Below, in pieces: positions 1 through 7,100 of a stretch of 8,135 nt of DNA. This DNA comes from Phycisphaerales bacterium (GTDB lineage Bacteria; Planctomycetota; Phycisphaerae; Tepidisphaerales; Tepidisphaeraceae), in assembly GCA_028288775.1 (NCBI GenBank), contig JAQGHP010000527.1, forward strand, positions 1 through 8,135, read 5' to 3'. A program made the position numbers and the translations under genes. Each line of letters starts with the position of its first letter. The stretch's first letter is position 1. The notes under the pieces were generated by a model that was given only the letters and a program-made list of their open reading frames with translations, made no database searches and was not told the origin of the DNA.

Positions 1-2
1 CG

Positions 3-3000
3 CCGGCCGGGGGCCCGGCGCGAACCGCGCCCGATGCCGCCGCCGTCCCCGCGACTGCGCCCGCCGCGATCGCGCCCACAACGCGGCCTGCCACCATTTG
101 GCCGCCCGCAACGCAGCCCGCGATCGCGGATGCATCGGCCACCACCCAACCCGGCGCGGCCACGCGCCCCTCCTTCACTGCCGCACAGGGATCGACGCCT
201 CGTTCGTTCACCGTCGCTCCCGCGACCCGTCCCGCATCGGTGTGGCAGCGCGGCGCCTCGACGCGCCCCGCCCAGAAAATGAAGCTCCACTTCAAGGACG
301 CCAGCGCCGACGCCGTCCTCACCTACCTTTCCGAGGCGGCGGGTTTCATCATCATCATGGACACGCCCGTTGACGGACGGGTGAACATCGACAGCGAGCA
401 GGACGTCACGGCGGACGAAGCGCTGACCTTGATCAACGCCGCCCTCAAGAACCTGCGCCTCACCGCCATTCAGCAGGGCCGCGTGCTCCGCATCGTGCAG
501 GTGGACGTGGCCAAGCACATGAACCTTCCCGTGCGCTACGGCAACAAGCCCGAGGACATCGCCGAGACGGATGAAATGATCACGCAGGTGATCCCCGTCA
601 GCAGCGTGGACGCCGCCAAGTTGAAGCAGGACCTCACGCCCCTCATCAGCGCGACCGCGGACTTCGCCGCGAACCAGGGGAGCAATTCGCTGATCATGAC
701 CGACACGTCCGCAAATATCCGCCGGGTCGTGATGATCGTCAGCATCCTGGACAAGCGCGAGAGTTCGCAGACCGACATGCGCGTGATCCAATTGCGCAAC
801 GCGAGCGCTTCCTCCGCGGCCAAGCTGGTCACGACGATCTTCAAGGCCGAAGATCAGCAACAGCAGCAGGGCGGGAATGGCGGTGGGGGACGACGTGGCG
901 GCGGTGGTGGCGGTGGTGGAGGCAACCCGTTCGGGCCCGGCGGCTTTAATCCGTTCGGGGGAGGGGGCGGCACCGGCAGCGCCGTCGAGGATGCGCTTCG
1001 CGGCGGCAAGGTCAGCGCCGCCGCCGACGACCGCACCAATACCCTCGTCGTCACCGGCCCCACCGAAACTCTCAAGGTGATCGACGGCATCCTTCAGAAG
1101 CTCGACGACCAGAGTGTCTCGTCCAATGAGATTCAGTCCTACACCCTGACGTACGCGGACGCCACGACCACCGCAAAGCTCATCACTTCGATCTTCAAAA
1201 CCGAGGACACGTCCCAGCAACAACAGGGGCAATTCCCCTTCTTCGGCGGCCGCGGCGGCCGGGGCGGGAACCCCGGCGCCTCCCCCAGCACCGACGAGGC
1301 CCTCCAGGCGAAGGTCAACGCCGTCGCGGACGACCGCACCAACACTGTCATCGTCACCGCGCCCACCGCGACGCAGAAGGTCATCAAGGAACTGATCACC
1401 CGCCTCGATTCCAATCCCGCACTGACGTCGGTCATGCGCGTCTTCAAGCTGAAATACGCGGATGCCTCGGATGCCGCGAAGCTGATCCTCAGCATTTTCC
1501 AGCCCGACCAGCAGTCCACCGGCGGCTCGCAGGGCGGCAACAACGGTGGCGGCGGGGGTGGCGGTCGGTTTCAGCAGGCGCAGGTTGCCAACACGAGCCA
1601 GCAGCACGGTACGCGCATCCTCGCTGCCGCGGACTCGCGCACCAACACGCTGGTCGTCACTGCGCCAGCCGACACGCTGAAGTTGATCATCCCCCTGGTC
1701 GATTCCCTCGAATCCGACCCCGCCGCCGAGAACACCTTCTTCATTTACCGCCTCAAGAACGCGCAGGCGAGCAACCTGCAGTCGGTGCTCAACACGCTCT
1801 TCGGCGCGAGCAACGGCACAGGTACGTCGAACACCTCGCGCACGGGCACCAACGGGTCGAACACCGCGTCGGCATTCGGCTCCAATCAGGGCCTCAGTTC
1901 ATCGAGTTCAAGCTTCGGATCCTCATCGAACAGCTTCGGGTCGAATTCTCGCTCGGGCGGAACCGGCAGCGGCTCCAGCCGCGGAACCCAATCGTTCGGC
2001 TCGGGCACCGGTAGCGGCAGCGGCAGCGGCAGCGGGTTCAACTCCGGTGGGGGCGGCGGGGGGCAGCTTTCTTCCAACTCTTCCCGCGCCGCCACCGAGC
2101 TGACCGGCCAGGTCTTCGTCGTCGCCGACCTTGATACCAATTCCCTCATCGTCACCACGGCCACCAAGTACAAGGACCAGGTCACGCATATCATCGACGA
2201 GTTGGATCATCCGGTCCCGCAGGTGCTCATCAAGGTTCTCATCGCGGAAGTCAGCCACGACGACACCGCCGACTGGGGCCTCGATTTCTCGCTGGTCAAT
2301 CGTCAGGCCAGCGGCAAAGGCGAGACGGGCTCTTCGGTCCTGGGCAACGCGGCAGCGGGCGCAGCCAATGGAGGGCTGGTCGTCAGCATGCTCGAGAACA
2401 ACGTGAACGCCACGCTCCACGCCCTCGCCACCGCCGGCAAGCTCGACGTGCTCTCCCGCCCCTATATCCTCGCCAGCGACAATCAGTTGGCCAGCATCAC
2501 CGTCGGGCAGGAAGTGCCCTTCGTGGCCGCCACGCAGCTCACCAGCACCGGCCAGACCAACAATGTAATCACCTACTCCGACGTCGGGATCATTCTCAAC
2601 GTGACGCCGCATATCAATCCCGACGGGATGGTGATCATGGACGTGGCGCCGGAAATCAGCCAGCTCACCAGCACCACCGTCCAAGTGACCAGCGGCAACA
2701 ACGCCCCCGTCATCGACAAGCGCTCGGCCCAGAGCCGCGTCGCCATCCGCACCGGCCAGACGATCGTGATCGGCGGATTGATGGAGGACCGGAAGGTCAC
2801 TACTATTAGCAAGGTTCCTATCCTGGGCGACATCCCGCTGCTGGGCGAATTGTTCAAGCGGACGCAGTCCGACAAGAGCAAGACCGAGCTGCTGATTTTC
2901 CTTACGCCCCACGTGGCCCAGCAGCCCGACACGCTCAAGTCAATGTCGCAGGACGAAATGCGCGGCACCAAGCTTACGCCCAATGCCGTGGAGCCCGGCA

Positions 3001-3179
3001 CGTTTGAAGATCACATGCGAGGGATGCACCGCGGCGACGTGCTCGAAGCGCCCGCCAGCCAACCGGCCGGTCCGCCCGCTCCGCTGCCGGCCACGCCAGC
3101 CGGGCCGATCGGCCGGACGCTCACGCCGGCGACCAATATCGGGACGGACCAGCCAAGGATAACGGAGTCAAAGCGATGA
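3..3179 (+). CDS. gspD: GspD-like outer-membrane secretin, 5' partial, with five N1-type domains
   Basis: Forms the multimeric outer-membrane channel of a type II secretion-like system. The frame has no stop back to the window edge, so the signal peptide and true start lie upstream; a GTG at 240 opens the longest internal ORF but has no special support. Counting codon 240 as residue 1: a Pro/Ala/Thr-rich stretch precedes residue 14; an N0-like domain spans about 14-85 (begins MKLHFKDASADAVL); five N1-type domains lie at about 113-171, 180-289, 298-390, 399-491 and 500-656; the secretin domain spans about 657-892, with gate motif VGQEVP (755-760) and a full match to the secretin signature at 839-872 (GQTIVIGGL, 11 residues, then VPILGDIPLLGELF). 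A Pro-rich tail of about 80 residues follows. E. coli GspD has three N1-type domains, so this protein is expanded. A PilQ-type role is possible, but GspD fits better. The next gene overlaps by 4 bp, implying co-translation. Confidence 0.93.
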   Translation, partial: PAGGPARTAPDAAAVPATAPAAIAPTTRPATIWPPATQPAIADASATTQPGAATRPSFTAAQGSTPRSFTVAPATRPASVWQRGASTRPAQKMKLHFKDASADAVLTYLSEAAGFIIIMDTPVDGRVNIDSEQDVTADEALTLINAALKNLRLTAIQQGRVLRIVQVDVAKHMNLPVRYGNKPEDIAETDEMITQVIPVSSVDAAKLKQDLTPLISATADFAANQGSNSLIMTDTSANIRRVVMIVSILDKRESSQTDMRVIQLRNASASSAAKLVTTIFKAEDQQQQQGGNGGGGRRGGGGGGGGGNPFGPGGFNPFGGGGGTGSAVEDALRGGKVSAAADDRTNTLVVTGPTETLKVIDGILQKLDDQSVSSNEIQSYTLTYADATTTAKLITSIFKTEDTSQQQQGQFPFFGGRGGRGGNPGASPSTDEALQAKVNAVADDRTNTVIVTAPTATQKVIKELITRLDSNPALTSVMRVFKLKYADASDAAKLILSIFQPDQQSTGGSQGGNNGGGGGGGRFQQAQVANTSQQHGTRILAAADSRTNTLVVTAPADTLKLIIPLVDSLESDPAAENTFFIYRLKNAQASNLQSVLNTLFGASNGTGTSNTSRTGTNGSNTASAFGSNQGLSSSSSSFGSSSNSFGSNSRSGGTGSGSSRGTQSFGSGTGSGSGSGSGFNSGGGGGGQLSSNSSRAATELTGQVFVVADLDTNSLIVTTATKYKDQVTHIIDELDHPVPQVLIKVLIAEVSHDDTADWGLDFSLVNRQASGKGETGSSVLGNAAAGAANGGLVVSMLENNVNATLHALATAGKLDVLSRPYILASDNQLASITVGQEVPFVAATQLTSTGQTNNVITYSDVGIILNVTPHINPDGMVIMDVAPEISQLTSTTVQVTSGNNAPVIDKRSAQSRVAIRTGQTIVIGGLMEDRKVTTISKVPILGDIPLLGELFKRTQSDKSKTELLIFLTPHVAQQPDTLKSMSQDEMRGTKLTPNAVEPGTFEDHMRGMHRGDVLEAPASQPAGPPAPLPATPAGPIGRTLTPATNIGTDQPRITESKR
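855..980 (+). repeat. Gln/Gly-rich low-complexity insert in N-domain 2
   Basis: Five Gln codons (855-869) are followed by a Gly-dominated run with a nine-Gly stretch and two NPFG motifs (NPFGPGGFNPFGG). It interrupts the second N1-type domain between its first helix and the DDRTNTLVV strand, and is probably a flexible loop projecting from the periplasmic ring. Confidence 0.8.
1215..1292 (+). repeat. Gln/Gly-rich low-complexity insert in N-domain 3
   Basis: The insert begins with four Gln codons, then QFPFFGGRGGRGGNPG, and sits at the same place in the third N1-type domain as the inserts in its neighbours. The shared Q-run plus PF(F)G-Gly pattern with the domain 2 insert suggests it was duplicated along with the domain. 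Confidence 0.75.
1509..1610 (+). repeat. Gly/Gln/Asn-rich low-complexity insert in N-domain 4
   Basis: The insert runs from QQSTGGSQGGNNGG through a seven-Gly stretch to RFQQAQVANTSQQHG. It falls between the first helix (ending SIFQPD) and the second core strand of the fourth N1-type domain, matching the inserts in domains 2, 3 and 5. Confidence 0.75.
1803..2091 (+). repeat. Ser/Gly-rich insert of about 96 residues with hexanucleotide tandem repeat
   Basis: This is the longest insert, lying in the fifth N1-type domain just before the membrane secretin domain. It changes from Thr/Asn/Gly-rich to Ser-rich with recurring SFGS units, then a (Gly-Ser)n run and six Gly codons. Around 2013-2036 the DNA is a short perfect array of the hexamer AGCGGC, a site where replication slippage could change length in frame. 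It is read as part of the ring lumen or a loop; no catalytic motif is seen. Confidence 0.8.
3164..3167 (+). promoter_or_regulatory. Ribosome binding site of the coupled lipoprotein gene
   Basis: GGAG lies 8 bases before the ATG at 3176, inside the last codons of the secretin gene. It is the clearest Shine-Dalgarno sequence in front of a gene in the window and, with the ATGA overlap, supports the chosen start and translational coupling. Confidence 0.65.
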
Positions 3180-3724
3180 CGCGGGAGCCTGGCGAGTTGC
3201 GAAAGTGTAGGAGCGCGAGAGCCGGGCGGTTTTCGATATCTTCTGTTCTGCTGTCCGCGTTCCTCGCCGGCTGCGCTCCCACGCATCCGCCTGCGAATAA
3301 GCCGGTGCCCCTACCCGCCACCGCGTCGGTGCAAACTGACGCCGCCAATCCTCTCGAATCGACCGACCCCTGCGCCGCCCACATGCACGACATCAGCGGC
3401 GCGATGCTCATGTGCTATGCGGTCAACCACCGCCTGCCCGAGCGCCTGCAGGACCTCTCGACCTATGCCGACGCGGACCAGACGCTCGACTTCACCTGCC
3501 CCGTTTCCCGCCAGCCCTACGTCTACTTGCCTGACGGCATCCCCTCGCCCGGGAGCGACAGACGGCTGGTCCTCTACGACGCCCTCCCGGTCCACAATCA
3601 CCTGCGCTGGGCCATCCTGATGCGTCCCGCCACGGCCAGCCAGTCCGCCGCGGCATGGGTCGTGCAAATTCCCGAGTCCGTGCTTCAGGGTTACCTTACC
3701 GCCGCCATCCATCCGGTCCCATAA
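3176..3724 (+). CDS. Lipoprotein with pseudopilin-like C-terminal domain, coupled to the secretin
   Basis: Predicted 182-residue lipoprotein. A basic N-terminus (residues 1-18) and a hydrophobic stretch lead to a lipobox, LAGC, with the lipidated Cys at 33. A Pro-rich spacer (34-65) follows. Residues 66-150 resemble the soluble domain of GspG-like and planctomycete pseudopilin-like proteins: a Cys-led helix (CAAHMHDISGAMLMCYAVNH), then LPERLQDL, then FTCP, then PYVYLPDG, then LVLYDALPVHNH. The usual prepilin N-terminus (cleavage Gly, Phe/Glu, hydrophobic helix) is absent and replaced by the lipid anchor. Cys66, Cys80 and Cys108 remain in the mature protein. The start is supported by GGAG and the 4-bp overlap with the secretin gene. 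Context suggests an accessory to that secretin, possibly pilotin-like; this is inference, because known pilotins are structurally different. The family resemblance is by eye. Confidence 0.85.
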   Translation: MTREPGELRKCRSARAGRFSISSVLLSAFLAGCAPTHPPANKPVPLPATASVQTDAANPLESTDPCAAHMHDISGAMLMCYAVNHRLPERLQDLSTYADADQTLDFTCPVSRQPYVYLPDGIPSPGSDRRLVLYDALPVHNHLRWAILMRPATASQSAAAWVVQIPESVLQGYLTAAIHPVP

Positions 3725-3761
3725 CCACATGGATGCGTGACATTTTCGGCGGGACCCATCT

Positions 3762-3787
3762 CCCTCCTCCGGTACTCCGGGGGAGGG
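3762..3787. repeat. REP-like hairpin, left arm
   Basis: CCCTCCTCCGG pairs with CCGGGGGAGGG around the loop TACT: 11 pairs, one of them T-G. No T-run follows, so it is not a standard intrinsic terminator, although it lies just downstream of the lipoprotein gene. A G-rich tail (3788-3799) follows. Confidence 0.75.
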
Positions 3788-3892
3788 CAGGGGTGGGGGC
3801 GAGAAGGTTCAAAGGTTCAAGAGTTGAATCGTTCAACGTTCATGCCCTTGAACCATTGAACCCTTCAACCCTCCCCCAAGCCCCCTCCCTAA

Positions 3893-3918
3893 CCCTCCCC
3901 CGGCGTACCGGTGGAGGG
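3893..3918. repeat. REP-like hairpin, right arm (inverted copy)
   Basis: CCCTCCCCCGG pairs with CCGGTGGAGGG around the loop CGTA: 11 positions, one mismatch. It is the inverted counterpart of the hairpin at 3762-3787, with the same stem length and loop length. Confidence 0.72.
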
Positions 3919-3950
3919 AATTGAGGAGGGACCGCCGGAACTATCACGCA

Positions 3951-4155
3951 CCCGAACCACGTAGATCGACGTCGGCCTTCCATCGTCCGCCGATGCTGTA
4001 CTGCGCACTTCGTCGCCGCCGAAACATTTGACATGCACGGCGGTATTAGAGGTGTGCCCGCGTGGCGGCGGACCGACGTATTCTTGCGAAGACGGTCAAA
4101 CCCGGTGAACCATCCCCACGCAGTTCTTCACGGCCCCCGCTCCGGCCGCCAGTCA
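3951..4155. other. Intergenic leader upstream of the quinoprotein-like gene
   Basis: With the palindromic element, this makes a stretch of about 430 bases without a convincing gene. It must contain or follow the promoter of the downstream gene if that gene has its own. A consensus-like TTGACA occurs at 4028-4033, but no -10 hexamer is found at 16-18 bases; TATTAG at 4044-4049 is only 10 bases away. The downstream frame is open from an ATG at 4033, but the peptide it would add looks unlike a signal sequence. No riboswitch, tRNA or operator is recognised. Confidence 0.5.
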
Positions 4156-7100
4156 ATGGCGGCGCGCATCGCGCCATCGTTCCGGCTCCTGCTTGCCTGC
4201 CTATTCCTCTACACCGCCCTCCCCGCCCGTGCCGCCGACTGGCCCATGACCGCCCACGACGCGCAGCGAACTGGGGGCACGGCTGACGAACTTCCTTCGG
4301 GCCTGCGCCCCGCGTGGGCGATGCAGCTTCCGCCGCTCAAGCCCGCGTGGCCCGATCAGCCCCGGGAAACCAACGACGCCGTCTACCATCCGCTCGTCAT
4401 CGGGAACCGGCTGATCATCGCCTCGCCGCTGGACGATTCGGTCGCGGTGTACGACGTCGCCGGGCGTGGCGAGCTGTGGCGCTTCTTTACGGGCGGCCCC
4501 ATCCGCTACGCGCCCGCATCGGCGGACGGTCGGCTGTTCGTCGGATCCGACGACGGGTGGCTCTACGCACTTTCCCTAGATGACGGCTCGCTGCTCTGGA
4601 AGCGCAAGGGCGCGCCGCGCGCGCGCGCCGTTCTGGGCAATGGCCGCATGATCGACACCTGGCCCATTCGCGGCGGGCCGGTCACCGCCGACGGGAAGGT
4701 CTACTTCGCCGCCGGCATCTGGCCCTTCATGGGCGTCTTCGTCAACTGCCTGGAAGCCACCACGGGGAAAACGATCTGGTGCAACTCCGGCGAGGGCGAC
4801 GACTTCATCAACCAGCCCCACGGCGCGCCCAGCTTCGCCGGCATCGCGCCGCAGGGATCGCTCGCCGTCAGCGGCGACAAACTCCTCATCCCCAACGGCC
4901 GCGCAGTGCCCGCCTGCTTCGATCGAAACACGGGAAAGTTCCTGTACTTCAAGATCGAAAACCGCTCGGGCGGCGACCGCGTCGTCGCGGCGGGAGACCT
5001 CTTCTTTAACGACGGCATCGGCTTCGCCCTTGACTCCGGGAAACCCCTCGCCTCTTCGCCCGTTGCGATGGCCCTCGACAACGATTCGGCGCTGGGCATC
5101 ACGCCGTCCGGCATCATCGCCTTCGATCTCACTACACCGATTCCGACTACCGCGCCGACTTTCGCCAAGCTGACCATCGGCCCCCGGCAGAGCTTCCAGC
5201 AGCAGGCGGTGGTAGCCGCCCCCGACGGCGCATCGGTCATTCGCGCGGGCCGGCGCGCGTACGTCGGCGGGAAGGATTTCGTCGCCGCCTACCGCCTGCC
5301 ATTACGCGACGGGCAGCACGAGGCGTGGTACGCGGCAGTGGACGGGACGGTCGCCGAAATGGCCGCCGGGGCTGACCGCCTTTTCGCGGTGACCCGCGAA
5401 GGCCGGATCTACTGCTTCGGCGGCGGGTCGGCCGCCGATTCGCTTCCCGGATCCGTCGTCCGCGTTCCCGGGAACGAAGCACCCGTCCCCTTGAGTGATT
5501 ATGCAAAAACGGCCGTGTCAAGAATCGACAAAAACCGCGACCTCGATGGCTACTGCGTTGCCATCGGTGCAGCCAGCGAAGCCCTCGCGCGGGCGATTGC
5601 CAAGGATGGCAATCATCATGTCGTGATCGTGGAGCCGGATGTCCAGAGCGTCGAACAATTACGACGCAGGCTCCAACACGACGGCATGTATGGCGACCGC
5701 ATCGCGGTCATCGCCGGCGATCTGAGTGAGAAGTCGCTGCCGCCTTACTTCGCGGGCGTAGTCGTCGCGGAAGACCCCTCGCCGCTCCGGGCGAACCCCG
5801 CGTGGGCTGATTCCGTGTTCCGACTGCTGCATCCATATCATGGCCGCGCATACTTCCCGCGCGAGCGGCTGGGGGACGCCGGGACGGACGAACTGCTGGC
5901 GCGGAGCGCAGGGCATTTCGCCGTGGAAACATCTGCGGACCTCGTGCGCCTCGCCCGAGTGGGTGGGCTTCCCGGGGCGGGCAACTGGACGCACGAGCAC
6001 GCGGATGCCGGCAATTCACGCGTGTCGCACGATTCGCTGGTGAAGGCGCCGCTGGGCGTGCTGTGGTTCGGCGGATCGAGCAACGACGGCATCCTTCCCC
6101 GCCACGGCCACGGCCCTCAGCCGCAAGTCATCGACGGGCGCGTGATCGTCGAGGGCGTGGACATGCTCCGCGCGCTCGACATCTACAGCGGTCGGGTGCT
6201 ATGGGAGTCATCGCTCCCGGGCGTCGGCTCATACTACAACATCACGACGCACCAGCCCGGCGCGAACGGCACGGGAACAAACTATGTATCCACTTCAGAC
6301 GGAATTTATGTTGCGGTCGGCCGGACCTGCACCCGCCTCGACCCCGCGACCGGCAGGGCGGTTAGTGCATTCCCCCTCCCCGCGGAATTGATCGACGGGC
6401 CGGAGACGATGTGGGGATATCTCAACGTCTGGGGCAACTATCTTGTAGGCGGGTCGGCGGCCCCCAGCAAGTCGCCGCCGCCGCGTGTTCCCCTGATCTC
6501 CGACGACCTGGGCGAGGACACGCACCCCAACTCCGCGCCGCGGTCGATCGCCACGAGCCCGCGCGCCTTCAGCAGCCGGGCGCTGTTCGTGATGGACCGC
6601 CATTCGGGCCGGCTGCTTTGGACGGTGCGGGCGAAGAGCGAATTCCGCCACAACGCCGTCTGCATCGGCAACGGCCGCCTCTATGCAATCGACCGCCCGC
6701 CCGGAAAAGTTGCTCTGCCCGCGACCGCGCCTTCCGACCCGGGCACGCAACCCGCGGACGTGGCGAACAAGCCCGCGGTGCCGAAGAGCGACGCGACCCG
6801 CGCAGGCAGCCTGCTGGCGTTCGCCCTGGAATCCGGCCGCGAAGTGTGGCGCGATTCGGATGCGGTGTTCGGCACGTGGCTCAGCTACTCCGCGGCCCAC
6901 GACGTGTTGGTGGAGTCCGGCCGCTCGAATCGCGACTCGCTGGGGGACGAGGCCCGCGGCATGCGCGCCTACGCCGGCGCGGACGGCAAGGTCCTCTGGT
7001 TCGACCCGACCGCCTTCGGCCCCGCAATGATCCGCGACAACGAGGTGTTGAAAGACCGCAGCGCCGCCGACCTGCTTACCGGCAGGCCCGTGACCCAGCT

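Larger units (their letters stand above)
576..2207 (+). repeat. Five tandem N1-type (secretin/TonB short N-like) domain repeats within the secretin
   Basis: Units lie at 576-752, 777-1106, 1131-1409, 1434-1712 and 1737-2207. Each opens with a hydrophobic strand and a helix (for example MRVIQLRNASASSAAKLV or MRVFKLKYADASDAAKLI) and closes with a helix ending in LD or LE. Units 2-4 share an almost identical second strand (DDRTNTLVVTGP, DDRTNTVIVTAP, DSRTNTLVVTAP); unit 5 has DLDTNSLIVTTA. Unit 1 is compact at 59 codons. Units 2-5 are interrupted between the first helix and this strand by low-complexity inserts. The similarity of units 2-4, also visible in the DNA, suggests relatively recent internal duplication. 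Confidence 0.85.
3734..3950. repeat. Long nested imperfect palindrome, REP/MITE-like element
   Basis: From the outside in, matching arms are TGCGTGA (3734-3740) with TCACGCA (3944-3950); after equal 6-base gaps CGGCGG (3747-3752) with CCGCCG (3932-3937); a 40-base arm at 3761-3800 matching the reverse complement of 3880-3919 at 34 of 40 positions; AGGTTCAA twice in tandem (3805-3820) facing two TTGAACC copies spaced 8 apart (3848-3862); and a small central hairpin (3823-3837). Each 40-base arm contains its own hairpin. No transposase is encoded, so this looks like a non-autonomous or REP-type dispersed element. It begins 9 bases after the lipoprotein stop codon and may also end that transcript. 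An imperfect direct repeat (AACCAC-RTRGA, 3723-3733 and 3955-3965) flanks it and might be a remnant target duplication. Confidence 0.75.

Noticed and set aside
34..373. Two short plus-strand ORFs overlapping the start of the window
   Set aside because: Both are Arg/Pro-rich off-frame readings of the secretin leader, whose own frame is open and grades into a recognisable N0 domain.
1923..2912. 329-codon minus-strand ORF opposite the secretin domain
   Set aside because: It is the antisense shadow of a GC-rich gene; its translation has no recognisable domain, while the plus strand matches the secretin signature.
3755..3930. CRISPR-like repeats in the intergenic region
   Set aside because: The repeated units are inverted, not evenly spaced direct repeats with unique spacers.
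3655..4034. Short ORFs crossing the palindromic element on both strands
   Set aside because: They read through inverted repeat sequence and give Pro/Arg/Gly-rich peptides; neither has a ribosome binding site or domain.
4611..4630. Alternating CG tract that could form Z-DNA
   Set aside because: It encodes a normal part of the propeller (KGAPRARAV) and is explained by GC-rich codon choice.
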